Shown: positions 1 through 10,075 of the stretch, in pieces
Layout: every line of letters starts with the position of its first letter
Position numbering within the stretch: the stretch's first letter is position 1
Source of the DNA: Devosia sp. SD17-2
GTDB lineage: Bacteria; Pseudomonadota; Alphaproteobacteria; Rhizobiales; Devosiaceae
Direction of reading: 5' to 3'
Length of the DNA: 64,000 bases
Assembly (NCBI RefSeq): GCF_029201565.1
Contig: NZ_CP104002.1
Coordinates: 3,303,001-3,367,000 of the forward strand
Position numbers and translations under genes: made by a program
The notes under the pieces: generated by a model
What the model saw: only the letters and a program-made list of their open reading frames with translations
The model's database searches: none
Told to the model about the DNA's origin: nothing

Positions 1-1219
1 GGGCGAAGAAGGCGATATAGAAGAAGCCCAGACCCATCATGATGCGGAAGGTCCAGAACAGCGGCCAGACACCAGGGACAGTGTCGAGCGCCGCCTGGGC
101 GATTTCCGCGTCAGTGGCGTTCTGCACGTCTTCGCGATAGCGCTTCAGGAGCAGGCCATAGCCAAGATCCTGCCAGACCTCATCGAACACGGCCCGCGCT
201 TCGGCATTGCTGCCATCGGCACGGATCTGCTCGAGGGCCTCGTAGGCCACCATGCCGACGCGGATGCGATCTTCAGCACGCGCGACCAGCTCATTGATGC
301 CCGGCAGCTCCTTGTCGAAAGAGCGCGTGGTGATCAGGCCACCAACCCACGGCACCGAGATGTTGAAGCCAGGCTCGCCGTTCTCGCCGGGGAAAGCCAC
401 GATGCTCCAGGGCGCCGGGGCCGCCTCGGTGTGATACATGGCCTCGAGGGCCGCGATCTTCATCTTCTGGTGTTCGGTCGCGACATAGCCGCTCTCGTCA
501 CCGAGCACGACAACCGACAGGGCCGATGCCAGACCGAAGCTGGCCGCAACCACGGCCGAGCGCTTGGCCAGCTCGATGTGCTTGCCCTTGGCGAGAAAGA
601 ACGCCGAAATCGCAAGGATGAATACAGCGCCGCAGAGGTAGCCGGCGCTCACCGTATGCACGAACTTTGCCTGTGCAACCGGGTTGAAGATCACCGCCAT
701 GAAGTCGGTGATTTCCATGCGCATCGTGTCGGGGTTGAACTTGGCGCCGACCGGGTTCTGCATCCAGCCATTGGCGACGAGGATCCAGAGCGCCGAGAAG
801 TTTGCGCCCAGCGCCGTCAGCCAGGTCACCACCAGGTGGCCGACCTTGCTCAGCCTGTCCCAACCAAAGAAGAACAGACCGATGAAAGTCGCCTCGAGGA
901 AGAACGCCATCAGGCCTTCGATGGCCAGGGGCGCGCCAAAAATGTCGCCGACATAGTGGCTATAGTAGCTCCAGTTCATGCCGAACTGGAATTCCATGAC
1001 GATGCCGGTCGCAACGCCCATGGCGAAGTTGATGCCGAACAGCGTGCCCCAGAACAGGGTCGCTTTGCGCCAGATCTGGCGCCCGGTCATGACATAAACG
1101 CTTTCCATGATGGCCATCATGAAACTGAGGCCAAGCGTCAATGGCACGAAGATGAAATGGTACATCGCGGTGGCGGCAAATTGCCATCGCGATAGCTCGA
1201 CGACAGTCATGTCGATCAT
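1..1219 (-). CDS. cydA: Cytochrome bd ubiquinol oxidase subunit I, C-terminus off window
   Basis: This is the quinol-oxidising, heme-carrying subunit of the high-affinity terminal oxidase in the inner membrane. Read leftwards from ATG at 1219, the protein begins [14 protein letters not shown] and soon has the conserved [12 protein letters not shown] helix. Later come [21 protein letters not shown] and ITTRSFD, all typical of CydA. About 406 residues are visible and the frame stays open to base 1, so roughly the last fifth (family about 520 residues) and any cydB lie outside. An in-frame ATG at 1210 is an alternative start. It is divergent from cydDC and shares an FNR-type box with it, which suggests induction at low oxygen. 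Confidence 0.95.
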   Translation of the reverse strand, partial: MIDMTVVELSRWQFAATAMYHFIFVPLTLGLSFMMAIMESVYVMTGRQIWRKATLFWGTLFGINFAMGVATGIVMEFQFGMNWSYYSHYVGDIFGAPLAIEGLMAFFLEATFIGLFFFGWDRLSKVGHLVVTWLTALGANFSALWILVANGWMQNPVGAKFNPDTMRMEITDFMAVIFNPVAQAKFVHTVSAGYLCGAVFILAISAFFLAKGKHIELAKRSAVVAASFGLASALSVVVLGDESGYVATEHQKMKIAALEAMYHTEAAPAPWSIVAFPGENGEPGFNISVPWVGGLITTRSFDKELPGINELVARAEDRIRVGMVAYEALEQIRADGSNAEARAVFDEVWQDLGYGLLLKRYREDVQNATDAEIAQAALDTVPGVWPLFWTFRIMMGLGFFYIAFFA

Positions 1220-1299
1220 GGTGCTCTTTGGCCCCTATGCTTTACCGATGGCCCCAGGCCACCCTTACTTGCCTATGCCACCTTGGGGCGGATTTGGCC

Positions 1300-1313
1300 T
1301 TGATCCAGATCAA
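1300..1313. promoter_or_regulatory. FNR/FixK-type box between cydA and cydD
   Basis: The site reads TTGATCCAGATCAA, a perfect TTGAT-N4-ATCAA dyad. It lies 81 bp from the cydA start and about 80 bp from the likely cydD start, so it could serve both directions. An Fnr-like regulator gene with the matching E-SR recognition helix lies at 4769-5491. Confidence 0.85.
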
Positions 1314-1394
1314 GGACCCTTGCGTTCAAGCCGCATAAGGTGCCAATCGAGGCTGCCAACATTCTACGACCTTATATCCAGCAGATCATCACCC

Positions 1395-3116
1395 GTGACA
1401 CCTGAAGAAAAAGCAGCCGGCAAAGCCCTCTCTCGCCTACAAAAGCACGGGGCGCAAACACTCTGGCTGGCGATCGCGGCCCCGCTTCTGGGCGGATTTC
1501 TCCTTGTGTGGCAGGCCTGGGAACTGGCCAGCGTGCTCGGCCGCGCCATTGAGGGCGGCGAAGCGCCGCAGGCTTTGCTCCCAGGAATCGGACTGGTACT
1601 GGCACTTTTGATCACGCGCGCGGGCCTGTCGGCTCTCGGCGACTGGCTCGGCTCGCTCGGCGCCGAAGCGATCAAGCTCAAACTGCGCGAACTTCTGTTC
1701 ACCGGCCTCCTCTCGCGCTCGCCGCGGCAGGGCGATGCTGCCTCCTCTGGCGCCGCCACCGCCGCCATTGTCGATCAGGTCGAGGCGATTGACGCCTATT
1801 ATGCGCGCTACCTGCCCGCCTCCGCGCAGGCCGCGCTGCTGCCGCTCGTCTTCGGCGCCATCATTCTCCCGCTCGATTGGGTCGCTGGCGTTCTCTTCAT
1901 CGTCACCGCACCGCTGATTCCGCTGTTCATGGCACTCGTCGGCTGGGGCGCGCAAAAGGCCAGCGATCATCAGGCGCAGGCGCTGACCCGCCTCTCCGGC
2001 CGCTTCGGAGACCGCCTCCGGGGTCTTGTGACCCTAAAACTCTTCGGCCGCGCCGAGGCGGAGACCGAAGCCATCGTTGCCGCCAGCGACGCCCTGCGCC
2101 AGCGCACACTCAAAGTGCTGCGCATCGCCTTCCTCTCTTCGGCCGTGCTCGAATTCTTCGCCGCGCTTGGCGTCGCCGGCGTGGCGCTCTACCTCGGCCT
2201 CACCTTCATCGAATTCCTCAATCTCCGCTCCAGCCCGCTGAACCTGCACATCGCGGTGTTCCTGCTGCTGATGGCGCCCGAGGTCTATAATCCGCTGCGC
2301 CTCCTCGCCTCCCACTATCATGACCGTGCAGCCGCCAAGGCGGCCCACGTGGAGATCGAGCGCCAGCTCGGCGAACTGCCCGAAGCAGCGGCAAAGCTGT
2401 CGGATGTGGCGCCCCGCTCCGGCCCGACCATAGCCATCGCCTTTGAAAATCTCACCCTGCGCACGCCGGACCGGCAGAAAATCGTGCTGCATGATGTCGG
2501 CCTCGACATTGCCGCCGGCGCGCATGTGGCGCTGCTCGGCCCGAGCGGGGAGGGCAAGACGACGCTGCTCGAAGCCATCGCGGCTCTGCGCACCCATGAC
2601 GGGCAGATCCGCCTTGAGGGCAAGCTGCTGGCCGACTGGCCTGAAGCGGATCTGCGCGCCCGCACCTTCCTGCTTACGCAGAAGCCGCGCCTTATCCACG
2701 CCAGCATTGCCGACAACATCGCGCTGGCCCGCCCCGGCGCCAGCCGCAGCGAAATCGAGCAGGCCGCTGAATTGGCGTTCGTCACGCCCTTTGCCGATGC
2801 CCTGGCTGACGGGCTCGATACAATGATCAGCGAAGACGGCCTCGGTCTCTCCGGCGGCCAGGCCCAGCGCGTGGCGCTCGCCCGCGTGTTCCTCCGCGAT
2901 GCCGGGCTCATCCTGCTCGACGAGCCGACCGCCCATCTCGACCCGGCGCTCGAAGGCGAGATCATCGACAATATCATCGCCTATGCGCGCGGCCGGACCC
3001 TTGTGGTCTCCACCCATTCCGCCGCCGTCGCTGCCCGCCTCGACAAGGCATGGCGCATTGCCGGGGAAAGCCTCCTCCCCGTCGCCATTCCCGCCAAGAA
3101 GAAAGGCGCAGCATGA
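1395..3116 (+). CDS. cydD: Thiol reductant ABC exporter subunit CydD
   Basis: One half of the CydDC heterodimeric ABC exporter, which moves glutathione and cysteine to the periplasm and is needed to assemble cytochrome bd. An N-terminal six-helix membrane domain (to about residue 320) is followed by an ATPase domain with Walker A GPSGEGKTTL, signature LSGGQAQRVALAR and Walker B LILLDEPTAHLD. The frame is open further upstream into the cydA region. I place the start at GTG 1395 (VTPEEKAAGK), giving 573 residues, close to the family length, with a weak ribosome site. The gene overlaps cydC by 4 bp (ATGA). Confidence 0.92.
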   Translation: MTPEEKAAGKALSRLQKHGAQTLWLAIAAPLLGGFLLVWQAWELASVLGRAIEGGEAPQALLPGIGLVLALLITRAGLSALGDWLGSLGAEAIKLKLRELLFTGLLSRSPRQGDAASSGAATAAIVDQVEAIDAYYARYLPASAQAALLPLVFGAIILPLDWVAGVLFIVTAPLIPLFMALVGWGAQKASDHQAQALTRLSGRFGDRLRGLVTLKLFGRAEAETEAIVAASDALRQRTLKVLRIAFLSSAVLEFFAALGVAGVALYLGLTFIEFLNLRSSPLNLHIAVFLLLMAPEVYNPLRLLASHYHDRAAAKAAHVEIERQLGELPEAAAKLSDVAPRSGPTIAIAFENLTLRTPDRQKIVLHDVGLDIAAGAHVALLGPSGEGKTTLLEAIAALRTHDGQIRLEGKLLADWPEADLRARTFLLTQKPRLIHASIADNIALARPGASRSEIEQAAELAFVTPFADALADGLDTMISEDGLGLSGGQAQRVALARVFLRDAGLILLDEPTAHLDPALEGEIIDNIIAYARGRTLVVSTHSAAVAARLDKAWRIAGESLLPVAIPAKKKGAA

Positions 3117-4765
3117 ACGCGCTCGAAAAACTGGCCCCGCTCTTCCGCCGCCGCACCGGGGCCATGGCACTCGCGCTGATCCTGGCGCTGATCACCCTCG
3201 CCTCGGGCGTTGCCCTCCTTGGCACCTCCGGCTGGTTCATTACCGCCACCGCGCTCACCAGCGCCGGTCTCGCCTTCAATCTCTTCGTGCCGTCTTCGTT
3301 GGTGCGCGCCTTCTCCTTCATCCGCATTCTCTCGCGCTATGGCGAGCGCCTCGTCGGCCACAATGCGACGCTGAAGCTGCTGTCCGATCTGCGCGGCTGG
3401 CTGTTCGCGGCGCTGTTCCCGCGCCTTCCCCTCAGCGATCGCTCGATCCGCCACGGCGATCTCGTCAGCCGCCTCACCGCTGACGTCGACGCGCTGGACA
3501 CGGCCTTCCTCGTCGCCATCGGCCCGCTGCTCGGCGCCATCTTTGTCGGCATCGGCGTCACCGGTGTTCTCGCCTGGCTGCTGCCCGGCGCGGCAATCGT
3601 CTATGGTCTCGCCGTGCTGGGCGCCGTCCTTGTCGTCCCGGCATTGCTCGTCATTGCCGCCCGTTCCACCGGCCGCCAGGTCGTCGCCGCCTCGGCCGAA
3701 GCCCGGATCAGCGTCTATGACGCCGTCGCCGGCCACACCGATCTCACCCTCCTTGGCGCCCTCGGCACCACCGTCGAGCGCTTTTCCAGCGCCATGTCGG
3801 ATCTGCGCAAGCTCCGGCTCAATATGGTCGCGCTCACTGCCTGCGCCGGGTTCGCGGTGCAAGTCCTCGCCGCCATTGCGCTGATCGGCACGCTCTGGGC
3901 CGGTGTCACCGCCCATGCCGCCGGCACGCTCGATCCCGCGGTCATGGTGGCGCTGCTGCTCGCGGTTCTCGGCAGCTTTGAAGCCACCTCCGCCATCGTC
4001 CGCAGCGTCGGCAAGGCCGTCAGCGCCCTCGCCGCAGCCGAGCGCCTCAATGCCCTCGCCAGCCTGCCCGTGGCCGATGTCGAGCCTTCAGAACCCAAGG
4101 CGCTGACCTCGGACAATGCCATCGCCTTCAACAACGTCACCTTCGGCTATGTGCCCGAAGCGCCCGTCGTCTCCGGCGTATCGCTCTCTGTTGCCGCCGG
4201 AGAACGCGTCGCCGTCTCCGGCCCGAGCGGCGGTGGCAAGTCCACGCTGCTGCGGCTGCTGCTGCGCCTCCACCGCCCGCAATCGGGCGAGATCACCATC
4301 GGTGGCGTCTCCATCGCCGACATCGACAGCGCCCAGTTGCATGGGCGCATCTCCCTCCTCAGCCAGGACAGCCCCGTGTTCATCGACAGCGTGCGCAGCA
4401 ATCTGCTCATCGCCCGGATCGACGCCACCGAGGATGAACTCTGGCAGGCTCTCGACGCCGCATGGCTGGGTGAATTCGTGCGCGCCCTGCCCAAGGGTCT
4501 CGATACGCCCGTCGGCGAAGCGGGCCGCACCCTCTCGGCCGGTCAGATGCGCCGGCTGTGCCTCGCGCGCACCCTGCTCTCAAACGCCCCGATCATTCTC
4601 CTGGACGAGCCGACCAACGCGCTCGATCGCGCCACCGAGATCGCGTTCTTCGAAACCCTGGCCGAAGCCACCAAGGGCAAGACCGTGCTGATGGTCACGC
4701 ATGCCGCGATCCCCGAAGGGACCATGGACCGCATCGTTACCCTGCGCGACGGCCGGCTGGGCTAA
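3113..4765 (+). CDS. cydC: Thiol reductant ABC exporter subunit CydC
   Basis: Second half of the CydDC exporter, 550 residues. The start MNALEKLAPLF overlaps the cydD stop as ATGA, so translation is probably coupled. The membrane domain comes first (about residues 15-300). The ATPase domain has Walker A GPSGGGKSTLL, a signature read as LSAGQMRRLCLAR (A in place of the usual G) and Walker B IILLDEPTNALD. CydDC supports cytochrome bd maturation, which fits the divergent cydA. It ends only 3 bp from the stop of the convergent fnr gene, with a short GGGCT/AGCCC dyad at the junction. Confidence 0.93.
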   Translation: MNALEKLAPLFRRRTGAMALALILALITLASGVALLGTSGWFITATALTSAGLAFNLFVPSSLVRAFSFIRILSRYGERLVGHNATLKLLSDLRGWLFAALFPRLPLSDRSIRHGDLVSRLTADVDALDTAFLVAIGPLLGAIFVGIGVTGVLAWLLPGAAIVYGLAVLGAVLVVPALLVIAARSTGRQVVAASAEARISVYDAVAGHTDLTLLGALGTTVERFSSAMSDLRKLRLNMVALTACAGFAVQVLAAIALIGTLWAGVTAHAAGTLDPAVMVALLLAVLGSFEATSAIVRSVGKAVSALAAAERLNALASLPVADVEPSEPKALTSDNAIAFNNVTFGYVPEAPVVSGVSLSVAAGERVAVSGPSGGGKSTLLRLLLRLHRPQSGEITIGGVSIADIDSAQLHGRISLLSQDSPVFIDSVRSNLLIARIDATEDELWQALDAAWLGEFVRALPKGLDTPVGEAGRTLSAGQMRRLCLARTLLSNAPIILLDEPTNALDRATEIAFFETLAEATKGKTVLMVTHAAIPEGTMDRIVTLRDGRLG

Positions 4766-4768
4766 GCC

Positions 4769-5491
4769 CTAGCCGCAGCGCAGGCGCAGCACCGTCAGAT
4801 CGGGCACGGTGATGTTGCGATAGTTGACGATCTCGATGATCTTGTCGGCCTTGAGCTTGCTCATCTGCCGGCTCACCGTCTCGATGGTCAGCCCGAGGAA
4901 ATCGGCGATATCAGCGCGGCTGAGGGGCAGGTCGAACGTCGTCGATCCCTCGTCTTCCTCGGGGTCGATATGGGTGGCGATGAGATAGAGGAAGCTCGCC
5001 ACTTTTTCGGCGGCAGTCTTGCGGCCCAGCGTCACCATCCAGTCGCGCGCCTCATCGAGTTCCCTGAGCGCCTGCAGCATGATCCGATGCTCGAGCGGTC
5101 CGCTTTCCTGCACAAGGCTTTCCAGCGCCCCCTTGGGGATCATGCAGAGATCGACATCCGAGGCGCTTTCCGCGCTCACCCGGCTCTCACCCGCAAAGGG
5201 GCGACCGAGAAGATCGGGCGCAAACTGCAGGCCAACGACCTGCTGGCGACCGTCTTCGAGCACTTTGGTCAGCTTGATGACGCCGCGCAGCACATTGGCG
5301 TAAGCCGCAATCGGCATGGCATCGGCCAGCAATTCATGCCCGGCCTCATGATGAACGCGCCGGGTATGCTTGGAGAGTTTCACCAATTGCTCGGGGTTGA
5401 GTGCGCCGCACACGCCCCGGTGCCGTGCTTCGCAACTCTGGCAAAGTACTGGCATCTCAGAATTATGGATGTCCTTGCGCACAACCTGCAT
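4769..5491 (-). CDS. Crp/Fnr-family oxygen-sensing regulator (FnrN/FnrL-like)
   Basis: A 240-residue cytoplasmic transcription factor. Near the N-terminus, cysteines at about 17, 20 and 27 (CQSCEARHRGVC) plus a fourth in VDLCMIPK match the ligands of an oxygen-labile [4Fe-4S] cluster in Fnr proteins. A cyclic-nucleotide-like domain follows, then a winged helix whose recognition part reads LTIETVSRQM. The E-x-x-S-R pattern is known to read TTGAT half-sites, and one perfect TTGAT-N4-ATCAA box lies upstream of cydA/cydD. The gene is divergent from copA. I do not assign fnrN or fixK, because those subfamilies cannot be told apart here. Confidence 0.9.
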   Translation of the reverse strand: MQVVRKDIHNSEMPVLCQSCEARHRGVCGALNPEQLVKLSKHTRRVHHEAGHELLADAMPIAAYANVLRGVIKLTKVLEDGRQQVVGLQFAPDLLGRPFAGESRVSAESASDVDLCMIPKGALESLVQESGPLEHRIMLQALRELDEARDWMVTLGRKTAAEKVASFLYLIATHIDPEEDEGSTTFDLPLSRADIADFLGLTIETVSRQMSKLKADKIIEIVNYRNITVPDLTVLRLRCG

Positions 5492-5598
5492 GGCAAAACT
5501 CCTTACTGGAGCAATCTAGGCAGGCGCGCGGCAAAAAGTGCAAGCCGCAATGTCGCTGTGCCAACTCGCCGCACGCAATCTCCCTGCTTGCCCCGGCC

Positions 5599-5629
5599 TT
5601 GACCTTACCATGATGGGAAGGTTTATATG
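5599..5629 (+). promoter_or_regulatory. CueR-type copper promoter of copA
   Basis: A -35 TTGACC at 5599-5604 and a -10 TATATG at 5624-5629 are 19 bp apart, longer than usual and typical of MerR-activated promoters. Inside lies an imperfect dyad at 5602-5622, with half-sites ACCTTACC and GGGAAGGT (7 of 8 matching). It predicts a transcript start just upstream of the copA ATG at 5651, and so rules out the in-frame ATG at 5627 as the start. Confidence 0.85.
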
Positions 5630-5650
5630 AGGACGGAAGAGGATAAATCC

Positions 5651-7911
<2,261 letters not shown>

Positions 7912-7915
<4 letters not shown>

Positions 7916-8322
7916 ACATCGGACAGGCCTCGCAGGCTTCCGGCGTCTCGCCGAAAATGATCCGCTATTACGAGCAGATCGGGCTGATCCGCCCGGCCGA
8001 CCGCACCGACAGCAATTACAGGGTCTACGGTGCCGACGAGGTCCATACGCTCCGCTTCATCCGCCGCGCCCGCACGCTGGGCTTTTCCACCGAGGAGACC
8101 AGCGCATTGCTTGCTCTCTGGCAGGACAAGTCCCGCGCCAGCGCCGAAGTGCAGACCATCGCCCAGACCCATATCGCCGCGCTCGAAACCAAGATCGCCG
8201 AACTGCAGTCCATGGTCGGCACACTCAAACACCTGGCCCATTGCTGCCACGGCGATGACCGCCCCGACTGCCCCATTCTCGATGACCTCGCCGGCATCGA
8301 AACTCCAAGCAAAGGACACTGA
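7912..8322 (+). CDS. cueR: MerR-family copper-responsive activator
   Basis: A 136-residue DNA-distorting activator that senses Cu(I) and turns on copper export. The N-terminal MerR helix-turn-helix starts [22 protein letters not shown] dimerisation helix follows. The C-terminal metal loop [13 protein letters not shown] matches the two-cysteine loop of CueR (Cys112/Cys120 in the E. coli protein). It overlaps copA by 4 bp. Two promoters with CueR-like dyads and 19-bp spacers lie at 5599 and 8424, its presumed targets. Confidence 0.93.
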
Positions 8323-8325
8323 GAA

Positions 8326-8427
8326 ATGACCGAAAAGACCAGCTTCACCGTCAACGACATGACCTGCGGCCATTGCGTCGGAACAGTCCGCAAGGCGCTG
8401 GCGAAGCGGCCTGAATTGGCCGCTTGA
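8326..8427 (+). pseudogene. Truncated CopZ-like copper chaperone (33 codons)
   Basis: An ATG three bases after the cueR stop opens a 33-codon frame containing NDMTCGHCVGTVRKAL, the metal-binding loop and first helix of a CopZ/HMA domain. A full domain needs about 65 residues, but this one stops after KRPELAA. The TGA lies inside the -35 element of the next CueR promoter. Half of the fold is missing, so it is probably a non-functional remnant. A short copper-binding peptide cannot be excluded. Confidence 0.7.
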
Positions 8428-8454
8428 CCTTGCCACGTGGGAAGGCCGCACATT
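8424..8454 (+). promoter_or_regulatory. Second CueR-type promoter, upstream of DUF305 gene
   Basis: A -35 TTGACC at 8424-8429 is followed by a dyad with half-sites ACCTTGCC and GGGAAGGC. It has the same layout as the copA promoter, with 19 bp to a weak -10 (CACATT, 8449-8454). The -35 overlaps the stop codon of the truncated copZ frame. Confidence 0.75.
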
Positions 8455-8479
8455 CACTCGATCCCAAAAGGAGATCGAT

Positions 8480-8830
8480 ATGAAAGCCCCAATTGCTGCC
8501 TTCACCCTCGTCCTTCTCGCCAGTCCGGTGCTGGCCCAGGATCACTCCGGCCACACCCACGGTGCAGCCGGGAACAATGCCGCAAACTCCGCCTATCAGG
8601 ATGCGAATGCGCGCATGCACGCCAATATGGCGGTCGAGCTTACGGGCGACGCCGAATTTGACTTCATCCAGGGCATGATTCCCCACCACCAGGGGGCGGT
8701 GGACATGGCCCGGATTGTTCTTGAACATGGCATGGACCCGGAAGTCCGGGCGCTGGCCGAGGCGGTCATTGCCGCTCAGGAGGAAGAGATCGCGTGGATG
8801 AAGGCCTGGCTCGCCAGGCGCGGCCGGTAA
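8480..8830 (+). CDS. Periplasmic DUF305 (CopM-like) protein
   Basis: A 116-residue secreted protein with a clear signal peptide (MKAPIAAFTLVLLASPVLAQ). The mature part starts with a His-rich DHSGHTHG and contains the DUF305 core FIQGMIPHHQGAVDMARIVL, with further Met and His residues that could bind copper. DUF305 proteins such as CopM bind periplasmic copper. A strong AGGAG precedes the ATG. Its own CueR-type promoter places it in the local copper regulon, which supports a copper-buffering role. Confidence 0.88.
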   Translation: MKAPIAAFTLVLLASPVLAQDHSGHTHGAAGNNAANSAYQDANARMHANMAVELTGDAEFDFIQGMIPHHQGAVDMARIVLEHGMDPEVRALAEAVIAAQEEEIAWMKAWLARRGR

Positions 8831-8842
8831 AGTGGTGCGCAG

Positions 8843-9868
8843 CTAGTTGTTGCCCGGTCGGCTCACCGAATTGCGCACGATGAGTTCGGCGCGCAGCAGC
8901 ATTTCTCGCGATTTGGGCTCCTCGCCGGCCAGCATGGTCAGCAGCATTTCCATGGCAGCCTCGCCGATCCGGTGGCGAGGCTGTTTCATTGTCGTCAGCG
9001 ATGGGCTGACGAAGCTGGCAAAGGAAATGTCGTCAAACCCCATCACCGAGAACTGGCGCGGCAAATCGTATTTCCGCGCATTGAGGGCGATGATGACACC
9101 GAGCGCTGTCGCGTCATTGACGCAGAAGAACGCCGTCGGCAGCGCGTCGCGCACGAACATCAGCTCGGCCGCCGCGCGACCACTCTCGGTCGTGCCATCG
9201 CCATCGATGATCAGGCGCGGATCGATCTCGATCCCCGCCCCTTCGAGTGCAGCCCGATAACCCGCCTCGCGCAGCCTGTTGATCTCGCGGCTGGCGGAGC
9301 GGCCGATGAAGCCCACTTTGCGATGCCCCTGCGAGATCAGATGCTCCGCCGCGATCCGCGCACCCTCGAAATTGTCGACGCCAACGAAGGGGATTTCCTG
9401 GCCAATCACAGGCTCGTTGACTGCCACCACCGGCGGCAGCCGCGTTTCGTCGCGATCCTGCCCGAAGCCGAAGGGCAGATGCCCGGTAAAGAGTATCAGC
9501 CCGTCGGCCTGGTTTGAGCTGATGAAGCGCAAATAGTCGGTTTCGCGGCTCGGATCGTTCTGCGTATTGCCGATCAGCACGCCATAGCCGCGCTTGCTGG
9601 CCTCGGTCTCGAGACCGACGAGAATGTTGGAGAAGTTCGGATCGCCGACATCGGGCGCGAGGATGAGGATCATATTGCTGCGGCGCATGCGCAGCGAACG
9701 GGCCATGGCATTGGTCGTATAGCCGGTGCGCGCGATGGCCTCGGTTACCCGTCGGCGCGTGGCATCGGCGACCTTGGTGGGTTCATTGATGGCGCGGCTG
9801 ACCGTGGCGATCGACACCCCGGCCATCGCCGCAACGTCCTCGATTGTCGCCAGCTTTTGCTGCTGCAC
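8843..9868 (-). CDS. LacI-family transcriptional repressor
   Basis: A 341-residue repressor with an N-terminal LacI helix-turn-helix (TIEDVAAMAGVSIATVSRAI, about residues 7-27), the hinge region and a periplasmic-binding-protein-like sensor domain. It is divergent from the sugar ABC operon. Two similar operator-like sites lie between them, so it most likely represses the importer until the sugar binds. The ligand cannot be named from sequence. Confidence 0.92.
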   Translation of the reverse strand: MQQQKLATIEDVAAMAGVSIATVSRAINEPTKVADATRRRVTEAIARTGYTTNAMARSLRMRRSNMILILAPDVGDPNFSNILVGLETEASKRGYGVLIGNTQNDPSRETDYLRFISSNQADGLILFTGHLPFGFGQDRDETRLPPVVAVNEPVIGQEIPFVGVDNFEGARIAAEHLISQGHRKVGFIGRSASREINRLREAGYRAALEGAGIEIDPRLIIDGDGTTESGRAAAELMFVRDALPTAFFCVNDATALGVIIALNARKYDLPRQFSVMGFDDISFASFVSPSLTTMKQPRHRIGEAAMEMLLTMLAGEEPKSREMLLRAELIVRNSVSRPGNN

Positions 9869-9979
9869 CTAGCCCGCTCCGCCCCTGTCGCGCAGCCAAA
9901 AGCCAAGCGCGCCTCTGCCTTTAGCAGATGCCATGGATTGCGCCATGGCCCTCCCCTGCCATCACCGGATATTCCGCAC

Positions 9980-10014
9980 TGTAAACCTTTACACGATTGA
10001 TGAAAACCTTTACA
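9980..10014. promoter_or_regulatory. Pair of LacI-type operator sites
   Basis: Two near-identical sites, TGTAAACCTTTACA at 9980-9993 and TGAAAACCTTTACA at 10001-10014, are each a TGTAAA/TTTACA inverted repeat. Their starts are 21 bp apart, two helical turns, so bound dimers would sit on the same face. They lie 60-95 bp before the ATPase start in the lacI/ABC divergent region. Confidence 0.7.
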
Positions 10015-10075
10015 TGAATGGTATTGGCAATGAACGAGTGTTCAAATTCGTCGTGCCTCCAGGGAGGACTGCACC

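Noticed and set aside
252..1195. Open plus-strand frames across 252-1195
   Set aside because: They are antisense shadows of cydA; the minus strand carries unmistakable CydA motifs.
5627..5650. Earlier copA start at ATG 5627
   Set aside because: The CueR promoter -10 (5624-5629) overlaps this ATG, so it would not lie in the transcript.
8326..8427. Full-length CopZ chaperone
   Set aside because: The frame stops after 33 codons, and no alternative frame continues the HMA fold before the next promoter.
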